DNA from: Kosakonia radicincitans DSM 16656
Lineage (GTDB): Bacteria; Pseudomonadota; Gammaproteobacteria; Enterobacterales; Enterobacteriaceae
Direction: 5' to 3'
Assembly: GCF_000280495.2 (NCBI RefSeq)
Contig: NZ_CP018016.1
Location: 4,836,001 to 4,900,000 of the forward strand
Length of the DNA: 64,000 bases
In this document: piece after piece, positions 55,687 to 64,000 of the stretch
How the letters are laid out: each line of letters starts with the position of its first letter
How positions within the stretch are numbered: the stretch's first letter is position 1
Notes under the pieces: generated by a model
The model's input: only the letters and a program-made list of their open reading frames with translations
Databases searched by the model: none
What the model was told of the DNA's origin: nothing
Translations under genes and position numbers: made by a program

Positions 55687-57102
55687 ATGACCCGCTACCA
55701 ACATCTGGCTACCCTGCTGGCCGGGCGTATTGAACAAGGTTTATATCGCCATGGCGAGAAGTTGCCCTCGGTGCGCAGCCTCAGCCAGGAGCATGGCGTC
55801 AGTATCAGTACCGTACAGCAGGCTTATCAGGTGCTGGAAAATCTGCAGCTAATTACCCCGCAGCCGCGTTCCGGCTATTTTGTCGCGCCAAGCAAAGCGA
55901 AGCCACCCGTCCCGGCGATGTCGCGCCCGGTTCAGCGCCCGGTGGATGTTACGCAGTGGGACGAAGTGCTGACTCTGCTGGAAGGCCGCGAAGACAAAAC
56001 ACTCGCCACCTTCGGCGGCGGCGCGCCGGATATCACCCAACCGACACTTAAACCGCTGTGGCGGGAAATGCAGCGCGTGGTGCAACATCAAATCCAGGAC
56101 GTGCTGCGTTACGATACGTTGCCTGGCCGCCGCGAATTACGCGAGCAGATCGCCCGCCTGATGCTGGATGGTGGTGCGGCCATCACCGCTGATGAAATCG
56201 TGATCGCCAGCGGTTGCCACCCCGCGCTGTCGCTAGCGCTGCTGGCCGTCTGCCAGCCGGGCGATATTATCGCTGTTGAATCGCCTTCCTATTACGGCAC
56301 CATGCAATTGCTGCGCGGGCTGGATATTAAAGCCATTGAAATTCCGACCGATCCGGAAACCGGCATCAGCATCGAAGCGCTGGAATTAGCGCTGGAACAG
56401 TGGCCGATTAAAGGCGTGATTCTGGTACCGAACTGTAATAACCCGCTCGGTTTTATCATGCCGGAAGCGCGCAAAAAGGCGGTGCTGGCGCTGGCGCAAC
56501 GTCACGACATTGTGATTTTTGAAGATGATATTTATGGCGAGCTGGCGGCAGTTTACCCGCGCCCTTGCACCATCAAATCGCTGGATATCGATGGCCGCGT
56601 GCTGCTGTGCAGCTCCTTCACCAAAACCGTAGCGCCGGGTTTGCGGGTGGGCTGGATTGCGCCAGGACGTTATCTCGACCGGGTATTGCACAAAAAATAT
56701 GCTGCTATCGGCACCAACACGCCCGGCCCACAACTGGCGATGGCGGCGTTTATCCGCGATGGTCACTATCACCGCCATGTGCGCCGCATGCGTCAGATTT
56801 ACCAGCAGCATCTGGAAACGTACACCTGCTGGGTGCGCCAGTATTTTCCCTGCGGGATCTGCGTGACGCGCCCGCAGGGCGGCTATCTGCTGTGGATCGA
56901 ACTGCCGGAAACTGTGGATATGGTTTGCGTTTCCCGCATGCTTTGCCGTCTGAAAATCCAGATTGCGCCCGGTTCGCTGTTCTCCGCTTCCGGCAAGTAC
57001 CGAAACTGCCTGCGGCTGAACTGCGCCTTGCCGCTCACCGATGCAAACCGTGAAGTGATCAAACAGTTAGGAGAAGCGATTCACACCGCGCTGGAGGAGT
57101 GA
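55687..57102 (+). CDS. yjiR: MocR-type GntR regulator YjiR
   Basis: 471 aa (E. coli 470). N-terminal GntR winged helix (LYRHGEKLPSVRSLSQEHGVSISTVQQAY, about residues 20-48), linker, then a fold-type I aminotransferase-like domain with the PLP lysine in SSFTKTVAPGLRVGW and NCNNPLGF. Probably a PLP-responsive regulator rather than an enzyme. ATG at 55687 after AAAGGAA. Confidence 0.95.
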   Translation: MTRYQHLATLLAGRIEQGLYRHGEKLPSVRSLSQEHGVSISTVQQAYQVLENLQLITPQPRSGYFVAPSKAKPPVPAMSRPVQRPVDVTQWDEVLTLLEGREDKTLATFGGGAPDITQPTLKPLWREMQRVVQHQIQDVLRYDTLPGRRELREQIARLMLDGGAAITADEIVIASGCHPALSLALLAVCQPGDIIAVESPSYYGTMQLLRGLDIKAIEIPTDPETGISIEALELALEQWPIKGVILVPNCNNPLGFIMPEARKKAVLALAQRHDIVIFEDDIYGELAAVYPRPCTIKSLDIDGRVLLCSSFTKTVAPGLRVGWIAPGRYLDRVLHKKYAAIGTNTPGPQLAMAAFIRDGHYHRHVRRMRQIYQQHLETYTCWVRQYFPCGICVTRPQGGYLLWIELPETVDMVCVSRMLCRLKIQIAPGSLFSASGKYRNCLRLNCALPLTDANREVIKQLGEAIHTALEE

Positions 57103-57113
57103 GGAATTTTGGC

Positions 57114-57157
57114 AAAAAAAATGCCCCAAAACGTACGGAGCGAGCTCCGACCGGGGC
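57114..57157 (-). terminator. Terminator of the orphan sigma factor gene
   Basis: Nested stem GCCCC/GGGGC enclosing CGGAGC/GCTCCG, followed on the minus strand by eight T (57114-57121). A strong intrinsic terminator. Confidence 0.8.
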
Positions 57158-57185
57158 GTAAAGGTGGATGATAAAAAGTAATATG

Positions 57186-57878
57186 TTACTGCGCTAAAAA
57201 GCGCTGAATCTTCTGGCTTATCGCCTTGTTAAGCTGGCAAACCCGCGCTTCCGTCAGGCCAAGGAGCTGGGCTATCTCTTTCTGGCTCATTTCATGCTGG
57301 TAGTAGAGCGCAAAGATCTTCTGCTCGCGCCCGTCGAGGCTTGCTATCGCGCCGCGTAATGTCCGGCTGAGCACCTCTTCATCTTCCAGCTGGCGGCTAT
57401 CCAGCGCGGCCGGAGTCGCTTCACTGGCAGGCAGTGCATCAAGGCTCTCCACTTCGCTGGCCGTGTCGAGCAGACGATGCTGTTGATACTCTTCTGCACT
57501 TAAGGCAAAGCGCGCATTCAGTTCGCCAAACCCTGGTGTATGGCCCAGCTCGCGCTCCATTTCACGAATAGCATCGTTGAGTTTGTGCGTCTTTTGCCGC
57601 AGACGACGAGGACGCCAGTCCTGTTGACGTAATTCATCCAGTACGGCGCCACGAATACGCTGCGCAGCATAACCTGAAAAGTGCGTATCCGGATGCCCAT
57701 AACGGCGCAAAGAGGAAAGCAATCCCATCAGGGCAACTTGCTGCATATCGTCTTTGCCCATGACGCTATTTCGCTGCCAGGCCAACTGTTTGACCACTTT
57801 ATTCACCAGCGGTAAGTAAGTGCTGATATAGCGCGCTTCATCACGCGGCGTCAGGTTTTCTGAAATTGTCAAACTCAT
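57186..57878 (-). CDS. Orphan FliA/LafS-type sigma-28 factor
   Basis: 230 aa sigma-70 family protein of the flagellar class. Region 2 (ISTYLPLVNKVVKQLAW and FSGYAAQRIRGAVLDELRQQDWRPRRLR), region 3 (KLNDAIREMERELGHTPGFGEL) and region 4 (KIFALYYQHEMSQKEIAQLLGLTEARVCQLNKAI) are complete. It is clearly distinct from E. coli FliA (239 aa) and looks closer to sigma factors of lateral or secondary flagella, an impression rather than an alignment. No flagellar gene and no FlgM is in the window. It has its own terminator and an AT-rich upstream region. Confidence 0.88.
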   Translation of the reverse strand: MSLTISENLTPRDEARYISTYLPLVNKVVKQLAWQRNSVMGKDDMQQVALMGLLSSLRRYGHPDTHFSGYAAQRIRGAVLDELRQQDWRPRRLRQKTHKLNDAIREMERELGHTPGFGELNARFALSAEEYQQHRLLDTASEVESLDALPASEATPAALDSRQLEDEEVLSRTLRGAIASLDGREQKIFALYYQHEMSQKEIAQLLGLTEARVCQLNKAISQKIQRFLAQ

Positions 57879-58258
57879 TGTTTATGCTAGAAAATGTTAT
57901 GTAATCTTTATTTGAACATGTCTTCTAAAATATAAAATGGCAAAATAAATACGGTGAAATAAGAATAAATCGCATAAACCAGCAGCGTAATGAAATACAT
58001 CTTACCAATGACACCTGCTGAACTGGTAATTAAAACAATACACCAGTATCTTTATTTTTAATTACCCGAAAAACGACAATTTCTGATTTTGAATATTTCA
58101 GAATGGTAAAAGACACTCAATATATTCCGGCGTTGATTATCTGCGTTAATTAATAACAATTGTTCAACATCAATATGAATGAAAAATAACAACCAACCGC
58201 TAAGCAGTGCGACTTGCACAAAATGAGCAGCGTCACACTCTTGCCACTCATCCGGCAC

Positions 58259-58275
58259 AAGAATAAATTATTCTT
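58259..58275. promoter_or_regulatory. murQP upstream palindrome 1
   Basis: AAGAATAA-A-TTATTCTT, a perfect 8-bp inverted repeat around one base. Its centre is about 30 bp from palindrome 2, roughly three helical turns. Confidence 0.65.
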
Positions 58276-58285
58276 ATTTTTACTA

Positions 58286-58309
58286 TAAGGAATAATATAT
58301 TATTCCTTA
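58286..58309. promoter_or_regulatory. murQP upstream palindrome 2 (MurR/RpiR-like operator)
   Basis: Perfect 24-bp palindrome with half-site TAAGGAATAATA, 57 nt before the murQ ATG. The GGAATA...TATTCC form suits RpiR-family regulators. E. coli MurR is reported to bind two adjacent inverted repeats at murQ. Confidence 0.7.
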
Positions 58310-58366
58310 CAGCACGCCGTCACCGCAGCGTAACGGCCAACCCTTCCCGTAAACGTGGAGCGAGAC

Positions 58367-59278
58367 ATGAACATTGATCTATCCAGACTGACCACCGAAG
58401 GCCGCAATACCGCCAGTGAAAACATCGACATGCTCGATACCGAAGCGATGCTGCGCGTGATCAATAACGAAGACCAGAAAGTGGCGCTGGCGGTGGAAAA
58501 AGTGATCCCGGCTATCGCGCAGGCGGTGGATGTGATTGTCGCCGCGTTTAAACAGGGCGGTCGTTTAATCTATTGCGGCGCGGGCACTTCCGGGCGTCTT
58601 GGCATCCTCGATGCCAGCGAATGTCCCCCGACGTACGGAACGCCGCGCGAGCAGGTTGTCGGCCTGATTGCTGGCGGTCATCGTGCCATTTTGCAGGCAG
58701 TGGAAAACGCCGAAGACAGCCTGACGCTGGGCGTTGACGACCTGAAATCGCTCAATTTCACCGCGTGCGATGTGCTGGTCGGCATCGCCGCCAGCGGACG
58801 CACACCGTATGTGATTGCCGCTATGAAATACGCACAAAGCCTGAAAGCGACGACCGTGGCGCTCACCTGTAACGAAAACAGCGAAATGGCGCGCATCGCC
58901 GATATTGCGATTGTGCCGGTGGTTGGCCCGGAAGTGGTGACCGGCTCCTCGCGCATGAAAGCGGGCACCGCGCAAAAACTGGTGCTCAATATGCTGACCA
59001 CCGGCGCAATGATCCGCAGCGGCAAAGTCTATGGCAATTTGATGGTGGATGTGGAAGCCACCAACCTGAAGCTGGTGCAGCGTCAGATAAACATTGTGAT
59101 GGAAGCCACCGGCTGCACCCGCGACATCGCCGAACAGGCGCTGCAGGCCTGCGGCGGGCGCTGCAAAACCGCCATTGTGATGGTGCTGGGCCAGCTCAGC
59201 GCTGAACAGGCCACGCATTTGTTAGCCGATAACGGCGGCTTTATTCGCCAGGCGCTGGTTGATGCGGGGATCAAGTAA
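58367..59278 (+). CDS. murQ: N-acetylmuramic acid 6-phosphate etherase MurQ
   Basis: Cleaves the lactyl ether of MurNAc-6-phosphate, giving GlcNAc-6-phosphate and D-lactate. ATG at 58367 follows GGAG by six bases, giving 303 aa. SIS domain with [21 protein letters not shown], the catalytic Glu in [15 protein letters not shown] and [13 protein letters not shown]. It is clearly diverged from the E. coli sequence but all motifs are intact. Its TAA overlaps the murP ATG by one base. Confidence 0.96.
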   Translation: MNIDLSRLTTEGRNTASENIDMLDTEAMLRVINNEDQKVALAVEKVIPAIAQAVDVIVAAFKQGGRLIYCGAGTSGRLGILDASECPPTYGTPREQVVGLIAGGHRAILQAVENAEDSLTLGVDDLKSLNFTACDVLVGIAASGRTPYVIAAMKYAQSLKATTVALTCNENSEMARIADIAIVPVVGPEVVTGSSRMKAGTAQKLVLNMLTTGAMIRSGKVYGNLMVDVEATNLKLVQRQINIVMEATGCTRDIAEQALQACGGRCKTAIVMVLGQLSAEQATHLLADNGGFIRQALVDAGIK

Positions 59279-60717
59279 TGGCCAAAATCAGTGAACATCT
59301 GATCGCGACAATTATCGAAAAGGTCGGTGGTAAGGAGAATATCAATACCTGCGGCAACTGTATGACGCGCCTGCGCCTGACGCTCCGCGACGATTCACGG
59401 GTGGAGACGGAGAGCCTGAAAGCCCTGCCCGGCGTACTGGGCGTGGTGAACAGCGACGATCAGTTGCAGATCATCGTTGGCCCTGGCAAAGCGCAAACCG
59501 CAGCGGAAATGCTGAATGCAATGATCGGCGGCCACGCCGCGCCCGTAGAAGCCGCGTCGCTGAAGAGCATTGCCAGCGACACCAAACAGCAAATGAAAGC
59601 GAAGCAGACCAGCGGCGTGCATCAGTTTCTGGCGAAGTTCGCCACCATCTTTACGCCGCTGATTCCCGGTTTTATCGCCGCCGGGATGCTGCTGGGCTTT
59701 GCCACCTTAATTGAGCAAAGCCTGCTGCTCAACGCGGCAGAAAAGAACACAGCAGTGGCGCACCTCGTCGGCTATATGAAAGTTTTTGGTAAAGGCCTGT
59801 TCACCTTCCTGCCGATTCTGATTGGCTACAACGCGCAAAAAGCCTTTGGCGGCAGCGGCGTTAACGGCGCCATTATCGCCGCGCTGTTCGTGCTGGGTTA
59901 TGACCCGAAAGCCACGGTCGGTTATTTCTCCGGTATCGATAACTTCTTCGGCATGGGAATTGATCCGCGCGGCAACATTATCGGCGTACTGATCGCCGCG
60001 ATCCTTGGCGCGTGGATCGAACGCCAGATCCGCAAAGTGGTGCCGGATAACCTCGACATGATCCTCACTTCGCTGCTGACGCTGCTTATCACCGGCGCAC
60101 TGGCGTTTGTGGTGATTATGCCGATTGGCGGCGAGCTGTTTAAAGGCATGTCGTGGCTGTTCCTGCACCTCAACGGCAACCCGTTTGGCTGCGCGGTGCT
60201 GGCGGGCCTGTTCCTTATCGCCGTGGTGTTTGGCGTTCATCAGGGGTTTATTCCGGTTTACTTCGCACTGATGGATGCGCAGGGTTTCAACTCGCTATTC
60301 CCCATTCTGGCGATGGCAGGCGGCGGTCAGGTGGGCGCGGCGCTGGCGCTCTATTTCCGCTCGGCGCCGCATTCGGTGCTGCGTAACCAGGTGCGCGGGG
60401 CGATCATTCCCGGTCTGCTGGGCGTTGGCGAGCCGCTGATTTACGCGGTGACCTTACCGCGCGTGAAGCCTTTCGTCACCGCCTGTATCGGCGGCGCGTG
60501 CGGGGGATTTTTTATTGGCACCGTCGCGTGGCTGGGTTTGCCGGTCGGCCTGAATACGGTGTTTGGTCCTTCCGGGCTGGTGGCGCTCCCGTTGATGACC
60601 TCCGGCCAGGGCATTTACGCCGGGATGGCGGTTTACGCGGCAGGCGTCGTCATCGCTTATCTGTGCGGTTTTATTGCCACCTGGCTCTTTGGTCATAAAA
60701 ACGTGGATCTCAGCTAA
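59278..60717 (+). CDS. murP: PTS EIIBC for N-acetylmuramic acid, MurP
   Basis: 479 aa glucose-superfamily PTS permease. The N-terminal EIIB domain carries the phosphorylated C28 in CMTRLRLTL; the EIIC domain starts near residue 110 ([23 protein letters not shown]) with about ten membrane segments and [14 protein letters not shown]. No EIIA domain, so it depends on Crr (EIIA-Glc) as in E. coli. Operon with murQ; neither murR nor a lipoprotein hydrolase follows. Confidence 0.93.
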   Translation: MAKISEHLIATIIEKVGGKENINTCGNCMTRLRLTLRDDSRVETESLKALPGVLGVVNSDDQLQIIVGPGKAQTAAEMLNAMIGGHAAPVEAASLKSIASDTKQQMKAKQTSGVHQFLAKFATIFTPLIPGFIAAGMLLGFATLIEQSLLLNAAEKNTAVAHLVGYMKVFGKGLFTFLPILIGYNAQKAFGGSGVNGAIIAALFVLGYDPKATVGYFSGIDNFFGMGIDPRGNIIGVLIAAILGAWIERQIRKVVPDNLDMILTSLLTLLITGALAFVVIMPIGGELFKGMSWLFLHLNGNPFGCAVLAGLFLIAVVFGVHQGFIPVYFALMDAQGFNSLFPILAMAGGGQVGAALALYFRSAPHSVLRNQVRGAIIPGLLGVGEPLIYAVTLPRVKPFVTACIGGACGGFFIGTVAWLGLPVGLNTVFGPSGLVALPLMTSGQGIYAGMAVYAAGVVIAYLCGFIATWLFGHKNVDLS

Positions 60718-60727
60718 TCACCTGCAA

Positions 60728-60750
60728 CCACCCGGCGCACTGCCGGGTGG
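60728..60750. terminator. Terminator between murP and the siderophore receptor
   Basis: Perfect 9-bp stem CCACCCGGC / GCCGGGTGG with a 5-nt loop between convergent genes, 10 nt from each stop. It has no long T-run. Confidence 0.75.
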
Positions 60751-60759
60751 CGTATTGCA

Positions 60760-62850
60760 TCAGAATGCCCAGGAAACGCTGCCTACAATGCTGCGCTCCG
60801 CACCAAAATAGCAGTAAGAGAGCGAGTTACAGGCGGCTACGTAGCGTTTGTCAGTCAGGTTATTGACATTCAACTGCGCGCTCATCCCCTTCAGGCCAAC
60901 ATTTCCCAGATCGTAGCCGACGGCCAGATCCACCAGCGTATAGGACGGCAGCGTATGGGTGTTCTGGCGATCGGAGGTAATGCCATTCACATAACGCACG
61001 CCGGAACCTACCGTCAGCCCGTTGAACAGCCCCGTTTTCACGTCATAGCTGAGCCAGGCGCTGGCCTGATTGCGCGGCGCATACACCGCACGTTTTCCCT
61101 GCTCTTCCGCGCTGCTTTTCTTGTAGCGAATATCGTTGTAGGTGTAGGCGGCCTGCAAACGCAGGTTGTCCGTCAACTGACCGACCGCTTCCAGCTCCAC
61201 CCCTTCCGATTCGATTTCACCAATTGAACGGTACGGATCGGTCGGTTCCACTTTGGTGGCGATATTTTTCTGGTTGATGCGATAGACCGAGGCGCTGTAC
61301 ATCGTCTGTGAACCTTCCGGCTGGAATTTCAACCCCGCTTCCCACTGCTTGCCTTTCATCGGCTGCAAAATTTTGCCGTATTCATCGGTAAAGCTGGTCG
61401 GCGTAAAGGCGGTTGAGTAACTGACGTACGGCGCAAACCCGCTGTCGAACAGGTACATCAGCGCCGCGCGGCTGCTGAAGTGATCCTGATCCAGCGTATC
61501 GCGGGTATCGTTAATCTTGTTGACGTTGGTGATCTTCACCTGATCGTGGCGGCCGCCGAGCGTCAGCCGCCAGCGATCGAGCGACATCTGATCCTGCAAG
61601 TAGATCCCGGTCTGCTCCAGTTTGTGTTTTTCCCGGCTGTAGACCGAAATTGACAGCGGATCGGCGCCGTAAATCGGGTTAAATGCATCAATCGCCGGGA
61701 AGCTGCCATACGAAGCGGTGACATTATTGCTGCGACGCTGATAATCGACGCCGAACAGCAGACGGTGGTTAATGATGCCGGTATCAACGCTGCCATCAAT
61801 CTGGTTATCCAGCGTGATCGCCGACAGCGATTCGTCGGAACCGGAATAACCGCGGTTCAGTTCCGTATCATTCAGCCAGCCTGCGGCATACACCTGGTTG
61901 AGATTCACTTTGGTGTGCAGGTAGCGCAGCTTCTGGCGGACCGACCAGCCGCTGTCAAAAGCGTGCTCGATGTTATAACCGACCATATTTTCCCGGCGGT
62001 CATACTTATCGTAATTATCTTCCCCTTCAAAGAAGGTATTGGAGATTTTTCTGCCTGCATGCGGGGTTACCGTGCCTTCATACGGCAAACCGGAGTGACT
62101 ACCGCCTTCAGGATCGCGATGCAGATAGGCCATCAGTTCAAGGCGGGTTTGATCGGTGATACGCCACGTCAGGCTCGGTGCAATGGCATAACGCTGCTCT
62201 TTTAAATGGTCGAATTGCGAATCCGCATAGCGGGTCATGCCGGTTAAACGTACCGCTACGCGGTCGTTATCGTCTACCGGCCCCGTAACATCAAATGCCG
62301 CGCCGCGCTGGTTGTTATTACCCGCGAACAGTTTCACTTCGCCGCCAGGGTCAAACGACGGTTTGCGCGAGTTCAGCGCGACAATCCCGCCCGGCGAGGA
62401 GCGGCCATACAATACCGAAGCCGGGCCGCGCACCACTTCCACGCTGTCGAGGAACCAGGGATCGATAACCAGCGAGCTGTGCGAGTTGGTGTCGCCCATC
62501 AGTTTCAGGCCATCGAGGTAGACGTTATCCAGGCTGCCGTCGGAGAAACCGCGCAGCACGATGTAATCAAAACGGTTCGATGCGCCGATCTGGTTGCTGT
62601 ACACGCCCGGCGTGTAACTCACCGCCTGGCGTACGCTGGTTGCGCCCTGCTCTTCATACTGCTGGCGCGTGACAATCGATACTGCCTGCGGCGTTTCGAT
62701 ATCCGGCGTCTCCAGCTTGGTGGCGCCGCTTTGCATTTGTGAGGTGACCACCACAATATCGTGGGTGGTTGAGGTTTCCTGTGCCAGAACCGATACGTTC
62801 ATCCCGCCGGTAATACCAATCATTAGCGCCAGTCGCGTTTTTGCGAACAT
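60760..62850 (-). CDS. foxA: TonB-dependent hydroxamate siderophore receptor, FoxA-like
   Basis: 696 aa outer-membrane receptor. Signal peptide (cleavage after VSVLA), TonB box HDIVVVT, plug domain with IETPQAVSIVTRQQYEEQG and VEVVRGPASVLYGRSSPGG, then a 22-strand barrel ending in an aromatic residue (SIVGSVSWAF). Motifs and size fit ferrioxamine B/ferrichrome receptors of the FoxA-FhuA group; exact ligand is inferred. Upstream are a possible Fur site and a direct repeat for the neighbouring AraC regulator. A disulfide pair CNSLSYC lies near the C-terminus. Confidence 0.87.
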   Translation of the reverse strand: MFAKTRLALMIGITGGMNVSVLAQETSTTHDIVVVTSQMQSGATKLETPDIETPQAVSIVTRQQYEEQGATSVRQAVSYTPGVYSNQIGASNRFDYIVLRGFSDGSLDNVYLDGLKLMGDTNSHSSLVIDPWFLDSVEVVRGPASVLYGRSSPGGIVALNSRKPSFDPGGEVKLFAGNNNQRGAAFDVTGPVDDNDRVAVRLTGMTRYADSQFDHLKEQRYAIAPSLTWRITDQTRLELMAYLHRDPEGGSHSGLPYEGTVTPHAGRKISNTFFEGEDNYDKYDRRENMVGYNIEHAFDSGWSVRQKLRYLHTKVNLNQVYAAGWLNDTELNRGYSGSDESLSAITLDNQIDGSVDTGIINHRLLFGVDYQRRSNNVTASYGSFPAIDAFNPIYGADPLSISVYSREKHKLEQTGIYLQDQMSLDRWRLTLGGRHDQVKITNVNKINDTRDTLDQDHFSSRAALMYLFDSGFAPYVSYSTAFTPTSFTDEYGKILQPMKGKQWEAGLKFQPEGSQTMYSASVYRINQKNIATKVEPTDPYRSIGEIESEGVELEAVGQLTDNLRLQAAYTYNDIRYKKSSAEEQGKRAVYAPRNQASAWLSYDVKTGLFNGLTVGSGVRYVNGITSDRQNTHTLPSYTLVDLAVGYDLGNVGLKGMSAQLNVNNLTDKRYVAACNSLSYCYFGAERSIVGSVSWAF

Positions 62851-62873
62851 GAAAATCTCCAGAAGCCGTTATT

Positions 62874-62892
62874 ATTGTAAATAAGAATTATT
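62874..62892. promoter_or_regulatory. Possible Fur site of foxA
   Basis: ATTGTAAATAAGAATTATT resembles a degenerate Fur box (AATAAG-AATTATT core) 24 nt upstream of the foxA start. Match is modest. Confidence 0.35.
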
Positions 62893-62914
62893 ACCCTTTT
62901 GGCTTCCGCGATAG

Positions 62915-62949
62915 CTATGCGCAATGACGATTCACCTATGCGCAGTGAC
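62915..62949. promoter_or_regulatory. Direct-repeat site for an AraC/PchR-type activator
   Basis: CTATGCGCAATGAC at 62915 and CTATGCGCAGTGAC at 62936: 13 of 14 identical, with a 21-bp period (two helical turns). Located between foxA and the AraC gene, 65 nt upstream of the foxA ATG. Confidence 0.75.
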
Positions 62950-62990
62950 AAAACGCACGCAAAAAAGTCGCCATGATCTATGGCAGGAAA

Positions 62991-63944
62991 TCAGGCGAGA
63001 CGCATTTCGCTCGGCGCCACGCCGTAGCGGCGACGAAATGCGGTAGAGAAATTCGTGGCATGCTGGTAGCCCGACATCCAGGCCGCCTGCTGTACGCTAT
63101 ACCCCTGCGCCAGATAGCGCCGCGCCAGTTCAAGGCGGCAATCGCGCAGGTAATCAAACACGGAAAGGCCATAAGCCTGGCGGAACTTCACCCGCAAACT
63201 GCTGGAACTCATTGCCGCCAGTTGGGCTAATGCGGTGAGGGTGTACTCTTTTTCCGGCTGCTGTTCCAGCAAACGGCGCACGGTTTCCAGCCGGTGCTGC
63301 TCGCCGCCAGGCGCGGAACTGCGTTTTTCGCTGCCAGGCAAGGGTTGCGACAGCGCATGCCCGAGCAGTTGCAACATCACGCCTTCAAGGATCAACTGGC
63401 GCGATAAACCCGGTTGCTGGTTCTGCTGCGTGTGTTGCAGCCCGGAAAGCAAAAATGCCGGAACGGACCATAAAAAGGTCGGCGCGCCGTGCGCTTCCCA
63501 CTGCTGCAGGAGCGCCATCAGCAGCGGCGATTGCCGGCAGCGCAGCGGATCAACGCCCATCGACAGCGTACGCAAGTGGTTATCCGCCTGATGGCTGGCG
63601 TTCATCACCTGTTGTTCGCTCAGGCGCGAGGTAAATGCCATGCCCGCGCGCACGGTAAACGCTTTGCCGTTCAGGCGCAACTGCACGCAACCTTCCAGCA
63701 CCACCAGCATATAGAGCGGGCAGCTATGCAGCGATGTGGTTTCATAGGGTTGAAGGACGCGAATATCCGAGCGGGTAAGATTCAGGCCGGAGGAGAGTGT
63801 CATCTCTTCGACTTCCCCCTGAATCACCATGCGCTTCTCTTTGTGAAACGATCGGCCGGACGCCAGCGCCGGGAAACGGTAATCAATCCCGTAGCGCTCG
63901 CCAAAACCGATAAAGTCGTCAATCGAAAAGTCTCTTTTTTGCAT
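62991..63944 (-). CDS. AraC-family (PchR-like) regulator of siderophore uptake
   Basis: 317 aa from ATG at 63944; a TTG at 63950 would add two residues. The N-terminal sensor domain (about residues 1-220) resembles PchR/YbtA-type proteins that respond to ferric siderophores. The C-terminal double helix-turn-helix contains TALAQLAAMSSSSLRVKFRQAYG and QQAAWMSGYQHATNFSTAFRRRYGVAPSEMR. The adjacent receptor gene on the same strand and the direct repeat between them point to ligand-dependent activation of foxA. Confidence 0.9.
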   Translation of the reverse strand: MQKRDFSIDDFIGFGERYGIDYRFPALASGRSFHKEKRMVIQGEVEEMTLSSGLNLTRSDIRVLQPYETTSLHSCPLYMLVVLEGCVQLRLNGKAFTVRAGMAFTSRLSEQQVMNASHQADNHLRTLSMGVDPLRCRQSPLLMALLQQWEAHGAPTFLWSVPAFLLSGLQHTQQNQQPGLSRQLILEGVMLQLLGHALSQPLPGSEKRSSAPGGEQHRLETVRRLLEQQPEKEYTLTALAQLAAMSSSSLRVKFRQAYGLSVFDYLRDCRLELARRYLAQGYSVQQAAWMSGYQHATNFSTAFRRRYGVAPSEMRLA

Positions 63945-64000
63945 AGCCAACAGCCGCCGCGAACCCGTGCCCGACGCCGGGCGAAACGGCTTACACCTTA

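Larger units (their letters stand above)
57879..58366. other. AT-rich sigma-murQ divergent control region
   Basis: 488 nt without a gene, strongly A/T-rich from 57890 to 58310. It must hold promoters for the minus-strand sigma gene and for murQ. Near murQ are the two palindromes at 58259-58275 and 58286-58309; further left nothing distinctive is seen. Confidence 0.55.

Noticed and set aside
58058..58258. 66-codon minus-strand frame upstream of murQ
   Set aside because: Lies in AT-rich intergenic DNA, without a ribosome-binding site or recognisable motif.

Overview
The window is chromosomal DNA of an Enterobacteriaceae member close to Enterobacter, Kosakonia or Phytobacter. Positions 1 to about 31 kb follow the E. 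coli K-12 order (there on the opposite strand) from ytjB/lplA and the deo operon through prfC, rsmC, the triple tRNA-Leu cluster, fhuF, bglJ/yjjQ, yjjPB, dnaTC and opgB. Proteins are near full length to their E. coli counterparts. Genes absent from K-12 at this place (a diguanylate cyclase, an orphan PTS EIIC, a YbaK-like deacylase, a TetR regulator, ohrR-ohr) are slotted into that backbone, and yjjJ is missing. I assign the genus only loosely.

Region by region: 1-9.2 kb, lipoate salvage (lplA), deoxynucleoside catabolism (deoCABD, minus strand) and a divergent glycyl-radical enzyme/activase pair (yjjI-yjjW). The yjjI coding sequence houses a DeoR operator about 600 bp from the one at deoC. 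9.2-16.8 kb, yjjU, ytjA, osmY, prfC, yjjG, holD-rimI, rsmC and three tRNA-Leu(CAG) genes. 16.8-31.7 kb, iron-regulated yjjZ/fhuF, the diguanylate cyclase, the EIIC, bglJ/yjjQ, yjjPB, the peroxide module, primosome genes dnaTC, opgB and a double GNAT protein.

31.7-37.3 kb holds tsr with a textbook sigma-28 promoter and btsT with a perfect BtsR direct repeat plus a CRP site, then yjiX-yjiA. 37.3-57 kb is the part where E. coli K-12 carries its restriction 'immigration control region'. Here there are no restriction genes. Instead there are a broken brnT with intact brnA, an aldehyde dehydrogenase, an M20 amidohydrolase with yjiGH permeases, several regulators, the iron-sulfur pair yjiM-yjiL with a DUF3343 protein, a MarR-HlyD-DUF2955 efflux operon, hipBA followed by fosA, a DUF1176 protein, a second ClpP-like protease, yjiS and yjiR.

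57-64 kb: an orphan FliA/LafS-type sigma factor, murQ-murP for N-acetylmuramic acid use (without murR, but with two operator-like palindromes), and a FoxA-like siderophore receptor next to an AraC/PchR-type regulator with a matching direct-repeat site.

No insertion sequence, prophage or CRISPR array was seen. I see no complete, clearly undescribed system. The most unusual items are the orphan sigma factor, the decayed brnT, the hipBA-fosA arrangement with paired operators, the yjiM-yjiL-DUF3343 module, and several well preserved regulatory sites.
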